DNA from: DATGMB01 sp035293845
GTDB taxonomy: Bacteria > Acidobacteriota > Terriglobia > Bryobacterales > Bryobacteraceae
NCBI GenBank assembly: GCA_035293845.1
Contig: DATGMB010000092.1
Coordinates: forward strand, 1 to 39,123
Direction: 5' to 3'
DNA: 39,123 nt
Shown here: positions 9,627 through 21,200 of the stretch, in pieces
Layout of the letters: each line of letters begins with the position of its first letter
How positions within the stretch are numbered: the stretch's first letter is position 1
Position numbers and translations under genes: made by a program
Notes under the pieces: model-generated
What the model was told of the DNA's origin: nothing
The model's input: only the letters and a program-made list of their open reading frames with translations
The model's database searches: none

Positions 9627-10279
9627 GGGTTCGTGGCCGCGCCGCGCAGGGTTCGGATACTCATGCTGTCTGTATCCTGTCGGCGCGATAGGCAGTGTAA
9701 GGTAAGCCGGTATCGTTGTCAAGAGTTTCGGTTTGATTGCCGCTCGCGTAATCGAGAGCTACTCGGCAAGCAACTATTGTCACCAACCTGTGTCCATTCG
9801 GCGACCGAATAATTAGGCGCGCGCGAACAGTTCCGCTTCCGACGGCGACATCGAGGCGCAACCCACGCGCCGCGACTGTACACGCAGAGACAACTATCGC
9901 GCAGACAAATCGCTGACAGCCGCGCTCCACCTCTCCCGCAGGATCTGCGATGCGGCGCACACAAGTAGCACCAGGAGCGGCGCTGACGCGCGTTTTCGTA
10001 CGTAGCATCGCGACGCCCAAGTCCCGGAGGGCGCGACGGTCCCGCCGATACGGCGCGCCATACTGTGGGCATGCGAACAATTCGGCCCCGCTTTGCGCGG
10101 GGGACAGACGCCGAGTGTCGCGGCACATACAAGTATCTCCGGATTATCCTTGAGATCCCCAGTACCTGACACTAACTGTTTCTTCTCCTTCCCTGAATTA
10201 ATCCTTTTGACTATTCCATTTAGAGAATTGCAGGCCCTGCGGAATTGATGTTAGTCTCCGCGTCGGAGGATTTACCCAG
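9627..10279. other. Long gene-poor region
   Basis: About 650 bases with no supported gene. Several overlapping minus-strand frames exist (e.g. 9661-10128), but they lack ribosome binding sites and domain character and contain Cys/Arg-rich, low-quality sequence. A perfect hairpin CCCCGC 10086-10091 / GCGGGG 10097-10102 (loop TTTGC) is present. AGTACCTG occurs at 10161-10168, matching boxes elsewhere. CTCCG 10256-10260 can pair with CGGAG 10264-10268, which is the ribosome binding site of the next gene. The stretch is locally richer in A and T near 10180-10250, as expected for a promoter. Confidence 0.4.
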
Positions 10280-10924
10280 ATGCACCTGCGAAACGTTATT
10301 CTGGCGGCCCTCGCCCTTTCGGTGGCCGCCTTCGCTCAAAACCCGATTGCCGCGGATTCGCCGTTTCAGGTCCGCTATGCGGCCAACCTGAACCTCGGCG
10401 AATCGTGGATCAACATCAGCAATACGGGCGCCAACGGCGCTGCGTTGATGGGACCGGGGTTCGGCACGGCAGCGGGCAACATCTGCGTGAACGTTTATGC
10501 GTTCTCGCCGGATGAGCAGGAAATTTCCTGCTGCTCCTGTCTGGTCACCCCGAACGGCCTCGTCAGCCTTGGAGTCGTTCGCGATCTCACGTCCAACACC
10601 CTGACCGGCGTCATCCCGACCTCAGTGGTGGTGAAGCTGGTAGCCACACTGGCCGGCACCGGTGGGAGCGGAACGAGCTGCACCAACAGCGCGGCAACCG
10701 CAACCACCGGCACCATCGTGCCCGGACTTGTGGCGTGGATGACGACCGTCCATGCTAACGGGACGGCCACTGCCGTTACCGAAACGGCCTTCACGCCGGC
10801 CACGCTCAGCGCCGGTGAATTGGCCAGCATTGCCGGCCGTTGCGCAGCCGACATCGGCAACGGCAGCGGCTTCGGCATTTGCCGCTCCTGCCGGGCCGGT
10901 GGCATGGGCGCAGCCGCTATGTAG
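10280..10924 (+). CDS. Secreted 8-cysteine protein of unknown function
   Basis: A 214-aa protein with a clear signal peptide (MHLRNVILAALALSVAAFAQ). The mature part is Gly/Ala/Thr-rich and probably beta-structured, with eight cysteines: NIC, the cluster ISCCSC, TSC, GRC, and the C-terminal pair GICRSC. The even count in an exported protein points to up to four disulfides. GGAGGA at 10265-10270 lies 9 nt before the ATG. The next gene encodes a periplasmic DsbA-like oxidoreductase 160 bp downstream, which makes this protein a plausible folding client. I do not recognise a family. The segment ISNTGANGAALMGPGFG resembles exported acidobacterial hypotheticals with no assigned role. Confidence 0.8.
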   Translation: MHLRNVILAALALSVAAFAQNPIAADSPFQVRYAANLNLGESWINISNTGANGAALMGPGFGTAAGNICVNVYAFSPDEQEISCCSCLVTPNGLVSLGVVRDLTSNTLTGVIPTSVVVKLVATLAGTGGSGTSCTNSAATATTGTIVPGLVAWMTTVHANGTATAVTETAFTPATLSAGELASIAGRCAADIGNGSGFGICRSCRAGGMGAAAM

Positions 10925-10984
10925 TTCTGGCGGGCTCATTTCCCGGGTGGCCGGCCCAATCCGGCTACCCGGCCTTTATGCGAG

Positions 10985-11042
10985 AAATACCTGGATTGAA
11001 AGTACCGGGGGAGTGTACGTACCTGAAGCAAAAGTACCTGGG
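10985..11042. promoter_or_regulatory. Array of four TACC(T/G)G boxes upstream of the DsbA-like gene
   Basis: ATACCTGG (10987), AGTACCGG (11001), CGTACCTG (11018) and AGTACCTG (11033) stand in the same orientation. Their TACC cores are 15, 17 and 15 bp apart, ending 40 bp before the gene start. The regular spacing suggests a multi-site operator or activator array. Similar boxes occur at 9585, 9596, 10161 and, inverted, at 24165-24173. Confidence 0.45.
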
Positions 11043-11083
11043 ATAAGTAAAGAAACCTATCCTGCTGAGAGGAGATTATGACA

Positions 11084-12139
11084 ATGATGGTGAGACTTAT
11101 TGCCGTGGCGGCCGCGGCTACTACGTGCCTGGCGTACGCAGCTTCCGATGGCCCCGAGCCGGCTGCCGGCCAGACGGTGGTCGTCGAAGTCGGCGGCGCC
11201 AAGCTGACAATGGCGGATCTGGAACAGAAGAGCGGTCCCGCGCTGTTTCAAGCCCGCACCAATTATTATGAAGCCGAGCGCCAGGCGATCCAAAAGATGG
11301 TCGACGACTACCTGCTCGAGCAGCAGGCCCGTAAGGAGGGCGTGAGCGTCACTGAACTGCTGGAGCGCCACGTCAACGCCCCGGCCAGCAAGGAGCCGTC
11401 CGAGGATGCGCTGCGCACCTATTATGATGGCGTGGATACCACCGAGCCCTACGAGGCGGTTCGCGGGAAGATCATCGAGGTACTGAAGCAGCGGCGTACC
11501 GCCAAAGCCAGGGAGGCGTACATGCAGTCCCTGCGCTCCGCGGCAAATATCGTGCTGACGCTGCCTCCGCCGCGCGCGCCCATCTCAATGAAGGATGTTC
11601 CACTGCGCGGGCCGGCGAACGCTCCCGTGACGCTGCTCGAATACGCGGATTTCGAATGTCCTTACTGCCAGCAGATCCACCCGGTGCTGCAGCGCATCGA
11701 GACCGAATTCAAAGACAAGCTCGCGTTCGCCTACAAGGATTACCCGCTGCCCATGCACCCGGACGCCGAGAAGGCGGCGGAGGCGGCCCATTGCGCCGCC
11801 GCCCAGGGAAAGTATTGGGAGTATCACGACACGCTCTTCGATAAAAAGCAGTTGAGCGTGGCCTCGCTCAAAGAGACCGCCCGCGCGCTGCATCTCGACG
11901 GGACGGCGTTCGATGCCTGCCTGGATGGCGGCAAGATGGCCGGCGTAGTCAAGGATCAGATGTCCGAGGCGCAGGCGTTCGGCATGCAGGGGACCCCCTC
12001 GATCCTGGTGAATGGCCGGTTCGTCACCGGGAATCTGACTTACGAGCGGCTCCATGGCGTCATCATGGAAGAGCTCAGCGCCGCGACCGCCGCGCAGGCG
12101 GACGCCGGCGGCAAGTCCCACACGCACGGCGAACGGTAG
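11084..12139 (+). CDS. Periplasmic DsbA-like thiol oxidoreductase with SurA-like N-terminal region
   Basis: About 351 aa. A signal peptide (to about residue 20) is followed by a helical region at about 30-150 (VVVEVGGAKLTMADLEQ ... IQKMVDDYLLEQQARKEG) that resembles the N-terminal domain of SurA/parvulin chaperones. Next comes a DsbA-type thioredoxin domain at about 165-335: LLEYADFECPYCQQIHP with active-site CPYC (192-195), the helical insertion, and the cis-proline motif GTPSILVNGRFVTG. This family oxidises or isomerises cysteines of exported proteins. The tail ends in a His-containing segment. AGGAG at 11070-11074 lies only 3 nt before ATG 11078 but 9 nt before ATG 11084, so I prefer 11084. 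The upstream 8-Cys secreted protein is a plausible client (inference). Confidence 0.9.
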   Translation: MMVRLIAVAAAATTCLAYAASDGPEPAAGQTVVVEVGGAKLTMADLEQKSGPALFQARTNYYEAERQAIQKMVDDYLLEQQARKEGVSVTELLERHVNAPASKEPSEDALRTYYDGVDTTEPYEAVRGKIIEVLKQRRTAKAREAYMQSLRSAANIVLTLPPPRAPISMKDVPLRGPANAPVTLLEYADFECPYCQQIHPVLQRIETEFKDKLAFAYKDYPLPMHPDAEKAAEAAHCAAAQGKYWEYHDTLFDKKQLSVASLKETARALHLDGTAFDACLDGGKMAGVVKDQMSEAQAFGMQGTPSILVNGRFVTGNLTYERLHGVIMEELSAATAAQADAGGKSHTHGER

Positions 12140-12154
12140 GCGGCTGACCAGTTA

Positions 12155-12199
12155 GGGCAGGCCCATGGCCTGCCCGGCCCCGCGGGCCACCGGCCCGCG
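12155..12199. repeat. Tandem REP-like hairpins between the oxidoreductase and giant genes
   Basis: Two perfect hairpins in a row: GGGCAGGCC 12155-12163 / GGCCTGCCC 12167-12175 (loop CAT), then CGCGGGCC 12181-12188 / GGCCCGCG 12192-12199 (loop ACC). The 15-mer GGCCTGCCCGGCCCC at 12167-12181 recurs exactly at 26812-26826, also just after a stop codon. Placement and sequence fit a repetitive extragenic palindrome family or a terminator without a T-run. Confidence 0.55.
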
Positions 12200-12257
12200 C
12201 CACTTCAACTCTGACGATTTTCGGAAATCGCCCTATTGGATCTCGAGCGAGGTCATT

Positions 12258-15200
12258 ATGCGATACGTGTGTTCCGCCGCGGCCCTTGCGTTCCTTGCGG
12301 CATATGCGTCAACTCCGGTTTACGGCCAGCCGGTCGTCCCTGCCAATCTGACCATCACCAGCTATCAGTTGGTCAGTTCCACGCGGTATTCCCTGAACCA
12401 GTGGTACGTCACGTATTCCGCCTCTCTGGCAAACAGCGGCCCGGCGGCTCCCGCGATCACGGCGGCGGTCAAGAGCCTGCAGCCGAGCGTGCAGGTCGTC
12501 GCCGGCCAGGGCATGCTGCATTTTCCGCCGGTTCCGGCGGGCGGAACGGTCACCAGCCTCGATACGTTCACGCTGCTGGTCGACCGGACAGCAAATTTCG
12601 ACTGGAGCTACGTCCAGTGGTCCTTCCTCAACCCGATCGCCAACGCCGGAACCAACCAGACGGTCGTGGTGAACAGCACGGTGACGCTGAACGCAAGCGG
12701 ATCGACGAACCCCAGCGGCGCTGGCTCGCTCTCTTACAATTGGGCGTTTGTCTCGCGGCCGCCCGGATCGAACGCTTCGCTTTCCAATCCCAATGCGGTC
12801 TCCCCCACGTTCACCTGCGACGCGCCCGGCACCTACAGTGTGCAGGTTACGGTGAACAACGGCTTCGGAGCCGATGCCGCCCTGGTCACGGTCAGCACCG
12901 TGAGTTCGCCTCCGGTGGCCAACGCCGGCCCGAACCAGACCGTAAGAGTCGGCGTGGTGGTCGCTCTGAACGGCAGCCGGTCCTTCAGCACCGACGGCCA
13001 ACCGCTCACCTATTCGTGGTCATTCGTCAGCCTGCCGGCCAAGAGCACGACGGCGCTTTCCGCCGCCAACACCCCTGCGCCGACCTTCATTGCCGACGTT
13101 CCCGGAACTTACATCATCCAGCTCATCGTCAGCGAAGGACAACTGCAGAGCCAGCCCTCTACCGTGACGATCACGACCGCGAATACCCCGCCCGTGGCCA
13201 ACGCCGGTCCCAATCAGACCGTGACGCAAGGTGCGCTGGTGCAACTGAACGGAGCCGGTTCGACCGACGTCGACGGCAACCCGCTCACCTACCGCTGGAC
13301 CTTCAACAGCGTGCCCGCGGGCAGCACCGCGGTTCTGAGCAACCCCACGGCCGTGAACCCGACCTTCACGGCCGATAAGCCCGGCACGTATGTGGCGCAG
13401 TTGATCGTCAACGACGGCATCATCGACAGCCAGCCCTCCACCGTGACCATCACCACGAACGCCGTCCAGGCGCCCACGGCCAATGCCGGCCCGAACCAGA
13501 CGGTCGATCACGGAACCACCGTGCAGCTCAGCGGATCGGGAACCGACCCGCAGGGATTTACTCTCACTTATAGCTGGGCAATGATTTCGCGCCCGGCCGG
13601 CAGCAACGCGACCCTATCGGCAAATAATATATCCAATCCTACCTTCTTTGCGGACCTGCCGGGCAGCTACGTCATCCAATTGACGGTCAACAACGGCTAC
13701 CTTTCGAGCCAGCCTTCCACCGTGGCCGTCACGACGACGAACACGCCGCCGATTGCCAATGCCGGGCCCGACCAGAGCGTCTTCGTCAACACTACCGTCA
13801 CTCTGGACGGCAGCAAATCGTCGGATCCCGATAAGGATCCCATCACCTTCTCCTGGACCTTCACCACGAAACCGTCTGGCAGTACCGCAACGCTCAGCGG
13901 CGCCAACACGAAGTCTCCGACCTTCGTGCCGGACCTGGCAGGCACGTACGTGGTGCAGCTCATCGTCAGCGACCCCTTCGCGAGCAGCCAGCCGGCGACG
14001 GTGTCGGTCTCCGCCGGAACTCAGCAGATGACCGTCAACCCCAACCCGCTGAAGCTGTACAACTCGCCCGGGGCTGTGACGATCTCGCTGAGCCCCACGC
14101 CGACGACGGCCGTGCCGGTAAATCTGAGCGGTTTCGACCCGGCCGTCATTTCGGTGTCGCCGAATCCCGCGACCGTGCCGGCGAATTCGAGCGGCGTCAA
14201 CGTCACGATTACGCCGGTGGCTCCCGGCAACACCAGTTTCACGGCGACCGCCGCTGGGTACGGCTCTGCCAGCGGAGCGGTCACCGTGACCAAGCCCTCG
14301 ATCGCGATCGCCCTGAACAACGGCGTCACGACCGTGGGGCTGAATCACGCCGCCAGCGGCACGATCACGCTGAACGCCCCGGCGCCGCCCTCCGGAACGA
14401 CCGTCACGCTCTCCTCCAGCCCGTCACCGGACGGAGCTGTGGGCTTCTCGTCCGCCACGGTCTCCATTCCCGCCGGCAGCAGTTCCGCCGCATTTACTCT
14501 GAATGGCACGCAACTCGGAACGGCGGCGGTCCTGGCATCCGCGCCGGGCTATAACTCCGGCAGCTTCACGGTCCAGGTCGTGATGCTGGGACGTATTTTG
14601 CTCCCCACCGGCCTCACCGTTTCACCCGGCCAGGCGACGAACCTGAATGTTCAAATTTCGTCTCCGGCTCCCTCCGACGGCGCGACGATCACGCTGACGA
14701 GCAGCGATCCCGGCACACTCAGCGTGACGCCCGCGACGGTCTTCATCCAGCCGGGGCAAACCAGCCCCAGTACGCCGCCGCAGATCAGCGGCAATGGGTT
14801 CGGCTCCGTAAACCTGACGGCCTCCGCCGGCGGTTATACGGGCGACACGGAAAGCGTGAAGGTGATCGCGACAATCACTTTCTCGCCTCAGGCCGTTTCG
14901 GTGAGCGCGGGCGGGGTTGCGACCTTCAGCATACTCCTCTCAGCACCCGCGCCCACCGGCGGTCTGCTCGTGAATCTCGCATCGAGCAACACGACTGTCG
15001 CGACGGTGCCGCAGGACGTTGCCTTCGGCGCGGGTGAGCAGAGCGTCACCGCGCAGATCGACGGCTTTGCGCCCGGAACGGCAAACATTACGGGCAGCAC
15101 AAACTCCGGCCTCGCAGGCAATCAGTATTTCCAGATGGCGCCAAACACGGTTTTGGTGGTTACCGTTGGGAGTCCCACCCTTTCCATCACGACCGCCGCG

Positions 15201-18200
15201 CTCACCGCGGGCACCGTCGGGCAAGCCTATAGCATGTCCGTGTCCGCGACGGGCGGCACGTCACCGTACAAATGGTCCGCGACGGGCCTTCCCGCGGGAC
15301 TTTCGATCAATGCCTCCAGCGGCGTGATCAGCGGCACGCCCACTGCCGCGGGACCCGCCAACGTGACGATCAAAGTAACGGATTCGGCCATCAACCCGCA
15401 ATCCGCGAGCGTCACGCTGCCCCTGACGATCAACGGCGCCGGACTCGCGATCACCACGGCCGCGCTCACGAGCGGAACCGCCGGCCAGGCTTACACCATG
15501 ACCATGGCGGCAACCGGCGGAATTCCGCCGTACACCTGGTCCGCCACCGGCCTTCCGTCGGGCCTTTCGATCAACGCTTCGACCGGGGTCATCACCGGTA
15601 CGCCGTCCGGCGCCAGCAGCGGCAATGTGACCATCAAAGTCACCGACTCCACCACGCCCACGGCGCTGACTGCCAGCACAACACTCCCGCTCACGATCAA
15701 CTCCGCCGGCCTGACGATCACGACCACCTCCCTGAGCGCGGGCACGGTCGGGCAGTCGTATTCCGCCACGCTGGCGGCCACCGGCGGCGTCCCGCCATAC
15801 TCCTGGTCGGTGTTCGGCATGCCGAGCGGCCTCAGCCTCAACCCTGCAACCGGCGCCATCACCGGCACGCCGACCGGCACCAGCAATGGCAACATCACGG
15901 TCAAAGTGACCGACTCCTCGACGCCTCTACCCCAGACGGCCTCGGCCAGCATCCCACTTACCATCAACCCGTCGACACTCACCATCACCACGAAATCGCT
16001 GCCCAACGGCGCTGTCGCATCTGCCTACAGCGCGACCCTCGTAGCTACCGGCGGAGTCACGCCCTACACCTGGACGGCCGGCGGCCTGCCCAACGGCCTG
16101 ACCATCGATCCGGTTAGCGGGGCCATTACCGGTACGCCTACAGCGCCGGGAACCAGCAATCTCACGATCAAAGTGACGGACTTCGAGAACCCGGCGCAAT
16201 CCGCGACCACGACTCTATCGCTCGTGATCACGTCACCTCTGCTGACCATCACCACGACGTCGCTGAATTCCGGCATCGTCGGCCAAGCCTACAACATGAC
16301 GATGACCGCGACCGGCGGCACCACGCCGTACTCCTGGTCGGCAACCGGCCTGCCCGCGGGCCTTTCGATCAATGCCTCCACGGGCGCCATCACCGGCACG
16401 CCCACGGCCGCGGCCAACGCCAGCGTCACCATCAAGGTGACCGACTCCACGACGCCGACCGCGCAGGCCGCCAGCGTCACGCTGACGCTGAACATCGCGG
16501 CCGGACCGCTGACGATTACGACCACATCGCTCACCTCCGGCGCCGCCGGCCAGGCCTATAGCCTGACCGTGGCAGCGAGCGGCGGCACGCCGCCGTACAC
16601 CTGGTCCGCCACCGGTTTGCCGGCGGGCCTTTCGATCAATGCGTCCACCGGCGCCATTACCGGCACGCCCACCGGCCCGATCAGCAGCAGCGTCACCATC
16701 AAGGTGACCGACTCCTCCACACCCACCCCGCAGACCGCGACCGCTTCGCTTTCCCTGACCGTCGCGCCCGCGGCCCTCACGATCACCACGACCTCGCTGC
16801 CTTCCGGCCAGGCCAACCAGGCCTACAACGCCACCCTGGCGGCGACCGGCGGCACGACGCCGTATTCGTGGTCCGCGACCGGCTTGCCCGCGGGCCTCTC
16901 GATCAACGCCTCATCCGGCGCCATCACCGGCACGCCCACGGCCGGCAGCAATGGAAACGTGACGATCAAGGTGACCGACTCCACCACGCCCACGGCGCTG
17001 ACCGCGACCGTGAGCCTGGCCCTGAACATCGCGCCGCCGCCCATCACGATCACGACCACGCTGCTGCCCACCGGCACGGCCGGCCAACCGTACAACGCGA
17101 CACTTGCCGCCACCGGCGGCACTCCTCCGTATACCTGGTCCGCCACCGGCCTGCCCGGCGGGCTTTCGATTAACCCCTCGACCGGAGCCATCACCGGCAC
17201 ACCGACGGGCCCCAACAGCGGCAATGTGACCATCAAGGTCACGGACTCGACGACGCCCACGGCGCTCACCGGCAGCGCCAGCCTGGCGCTGAACATCACG
17301 CCCGCGCTCCTCACCATCACGACGACCGCGCTGAACCCCGGCATCGCCGGACAGCCTTACACCATGAACATGGCAGCCAGCGGCGGGACCACGCCGTATA
17401 GCTGGTCCGCCACCGGCCTGCCCTCCGGCCTCTCGATCAATGCCACCACGGGCGCGATCACCGGCACGCCGGCCAATCCCACTTCGGCGATCGTGAACAT
17501 CAAGGTCACGGATTCCGGCTCGCCGAACCCGCAGTCGGCCAATGTGACCCTCGGACTGACCATCACGGCCGCGCCGCTCACGATCACGACCACGGCCCTG
17601 AACGCCGGGCAGGCCCTGCAGGCTTACAGCCAGACCATGACGGCGACGGGCGGCACGACGCCGTACACCTGGTCCGCGACCGGATTGCCCGCCGGGCTCT
17701 CGATCAGCTCCGCCGGCGTTATCTCCGGCACGCCCACGGCGGCCAGCACCGGCAGCGTGACGATCAAAGTTACGGATTCCACCTCCCCCACCCAGCAGAG
17801 CACCAGCGTCACGCTGACGCTCACCATCGCCTCCGCGACTCTGACGATCACGAACACCTCGCTGCCCGCCGGCCAGGCCCTCCAAGCCTACAACGTGACC
17901 ATGGCGGCCACCGGCGGCCTGAAGCCGTACACATGGTCGGCGACTGGATTGCCCGCGCCGCTCTCGATCAACGCCTCGACCGGCGCGATCACCGGCACGC
18001 CGACGGCGCCCAGCAGCGGCAATGTCACGATCAAGGTGATCGATTCCGGCACCCCAACGCCGCAAACCGCCAGCGTGACGCTTGCCCTGACCATTGCACC
18101 GGCTCCGCTCACCATCACGACGAGTTCGCTCGCTACCGGCGCCGTCGGCCAGGCGTATAACGTGACCGTGGCGGCGACCGGCGGAACTGGCGCCTACAAC

Positions 18201-21200
18201 TGGAGCGCCACCGGACTGCCGAACGGTCTCTCGATCAACGCCTCGACTGGCGCGATCACCGGGACGCCCACGGCACCCGGCAGCGGCAATGTCACGATCA
18301 AAGTGACCGATTCCGCGACGCCTACGCCGCAAACCGCCAGCGCCACGCTCAGCCTGACCATCGCACCGGCGCCGCTCACCATCACCACGGCCTCGCTCGC
18401 CTCCGGCCAGGCCGGCCAGGCCTATAACGCGACCGTAGCCGCGACCGGCGGCACCACGCCATACTCCTGGTCCGCGACGGGGTTGCCCAACGGGCTCTCG
18501 ATCAATGCCTCCACGGGCGCCATCACCGGCACGCCCACGGGCCCCAGCAGCGGCAACGTCACGATCAAAGTGACCGACTCCGGCACGCCTTCGCCGCAAA
18601 CCGCCAGCGTGACGCTCGCCCTGAACATTGCCCCGGCGCCGCTCACCATCACTACGACCTCGCTGCCCGCCGGCCAAGCCCTCCAGGCCTACAGCGCGAC
18701 CGTGGCGGCCACCGGCGGCACTGTTCCATTCACCTGGTCGGCCACCGGGCTGCCGTCGGGGCTCTCGATCAACGCCTCCACCGGCGCGATTACCGGCACG
18801 CCCGCGGGGCCCAGCAGCGGCAATGTGACCATCAAGGTGACCGACTCCGGCAGCCCCACGCCGCAAACCGCCAGCGTGACGCTCGCCCTGTCGATTGCCC
18901 CCGCGCCGCTCACCATCACCACGACCTCGCTGCCCGCCGGCACCGTGGGCCAAGCTTACAACCAGACCGTGGCGGCCACCGGCGGCACCCCGCCGCTGAC
19001 CTGGTCGGCAACCGGCCTGCCCGCCGGCCTTACGATCAACGCGTCCTCCGGCGCCATCACCGGCACGCCCACCGCAATCAGCCTGAACACCGTGACCGTC
19101 AAAGTCACGGATTCCGCCACGCCCACGGCGCAAACCGCCACCGCGGCGCTCTCCCTGACGGTCAATCCGGCGCCGCTTTCGATCACAACGACGGCGCTCG
19201 CTTCCGGGCAGGCTCTCCAGGCTTATAACCAGACCGTGGCGGCCACTGGCGGTACCACGCCATATTCGTGGTCGGCAACCGGGCTGCCGAGCGGCCTTTC
19301 GATCAACGCATCCACCGGCGCCATCACCGGCACGCCCCCGGGCCCCAGCAGCGGCAATGTGACGATCAAGGTGACGGACTCCGGCACTCCGACACCGCAA
19401 ACCGCCAGCGTGACGCTCGCGCTGACCATCGCGCCCGCGCCGCTCACGATCACCACGACCTCGCTGCAGAACGCCACGATCAATGTGCCTTACACCGCTC
19501 CGCTCGCGGCGCAGGGCGGCACCGGCGCTTACACCTGGGGCGCTACCGGCCTGCCGAGCGGCCTCACGATCAATACGTCCACCGGCCTGATCAGCGGCAC
19601 GCCGCAGTTCAACGGCACGTACTCGGTCGTGGTCTCGCTCTCCGACTCGGCCGCGCCGCCGCAGACCACGTCCAAGACGTTCAGCCTGCAGGTCGTGGTC
19701 CCGCCGCTCGTCATCACAACCAGCTCGCCGCTGACGCCCGCGGTGGCGGGGACCCCCTACACCGCGACGATCGCGGCCTCCGGCGGCGCGCCGCCGTATA
19801 CGTGGTCGGCAACCGGCCTGCCCACATGGCTGACGCTCGATACGGGCGGCGGCGCGTGCGGTGGCGCAGTGGGAGTGGCCACGCTTTGCGGCACCCCGAC
19901 CGCGCTCGGCACCTTCACCTTCAGCATGAAGGTCACGGACACCGCCCAGCAGCAGACCATCCAGGGTTATTCGCTGTCGGTGACCCCGCCCGGCGGCGGC
20001 ACGATTACGGTCTCCAGCACGGCCGTCGGGCTGAATCTGCAGGTGCCGATTACCGTTACGCTCAACCCGCCCGCTCCGGTAGACGTCAACCTGACGATCG
20101 CTTCGGGCAATCCGGCCATCCTGACGATCGGTTCCGGAAAGACTGCGGGCAGCGCGCAAGTTACCGTGACAGTCAGCGCCGGCACCTCTACCGTGGAGAC
20201 GTTCGTCACGGCGCTGTCCAATTCGGGAACGGTCTCGGTGACGGCCAGCGCGCCGGGCTACAACAATGGCGCCGGCACGGTGACGCTCGCGAACTCCGGC
20301 TTCGTCCTTTCCGGGCCGAAAGGAATTGGAGGAGCCTTCACCACATTCCAGGGCGTGCAGACCACGATCACGGTCTACGCCGCCCGGCTCGATTCCAACG
20401 GGCTGTTCGTCGAGAGCGAATCCCTGGCCAGCAACATTTCGGTCAACGTGCCGGTGGCCGTTTCGCCTTCGAGCCTCGGCAGCCTGTCCGCTTCTACCGT
20501 GAACATCACCGGCGGCAATAACAGCGGAATCGTGACGTTCACGGCCAGTACGACCGGCTCGGGCGGCGCCTCGATTGTGGCCTCGCCGCCCGCGGGCTTC
20601 TCGCCGGCATTCACGAATCCCTCCGCGGGCGCGACGCTGAACGCTACGATCCAGACCAATGGTTTCATCGTGCCGAGCGGGATCACTGTCGGCAAGGGTC
20701 TGGAGGTGAGCGAGACCGTCGGACTGACCGGACCGGCTCCCCAGGCCCTCACGGTCACCATCACGAGCACCGATGGCAGCAAGCTGCTATTCGCGAAGAA
20801 CCCCACCGACTCAGGCCAGACCAGCATTTCGGTGACGGTTCTGCAATTCCTTTCGCAGACGCCGGCCTTCTACGCGTATGGCCTGGCCAGCAACGGCACG
20901 GTCAACTACACCGTCTCGGCGCCGGGCTACGGCACCCAAACATCCAGCATCACGCTCGGCCCGTCCGGCTTCAATATCCAGACGCCGCGCGGGTATGACG
21001 CGAACTTCGCCATGCAACTGGGAGGCGTTGACGCCCAACTGAACATCTATACCGCGCTGATGGACGGCAGCGGCAACGTCCTGCAGAACCAGGCTGTCGC
21101 GGGCGGACAGTCCGTCAGCGCGAACGTCACCAGCGGGTCGACGAATGTCGCGACCATCTCGACCTCGCCCGTGACCATCGGCGGCGGAGCTTCGTTCGCC

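Noticed and set aside
9661..10172. Three overlapping minus-strand frames in the gene-poor region
   Set aside because: None has a ribosome binding site, a plausible composition or a recognisable motif, and they overlap one another in different frames.
12165..12257. Upstream start for the giant protein
   Set aside because: That ATG lies in the loop of a perfect hairpin and would place 31 polar residues before the signal peptide. ATG 12258 has a ribosome binding site and begins the signal.
15180..20000. Periodic repeats as a possible CRISPR array
   Set aside because: Units are about 267 nt, fully coding in one frame, and encode He_PIG domains; there are no short repeat-spacer units.
16911..20159. 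1082-aa open frame antisense to the He_PIG array
   Set aside because: It is the mirror of a GC-rich tandem repeat with codon bias that avoids stops on the other strand. Its product is Arg/Gly/Asp-rich without domain character, and the sense frame encodes recognisable repeats.
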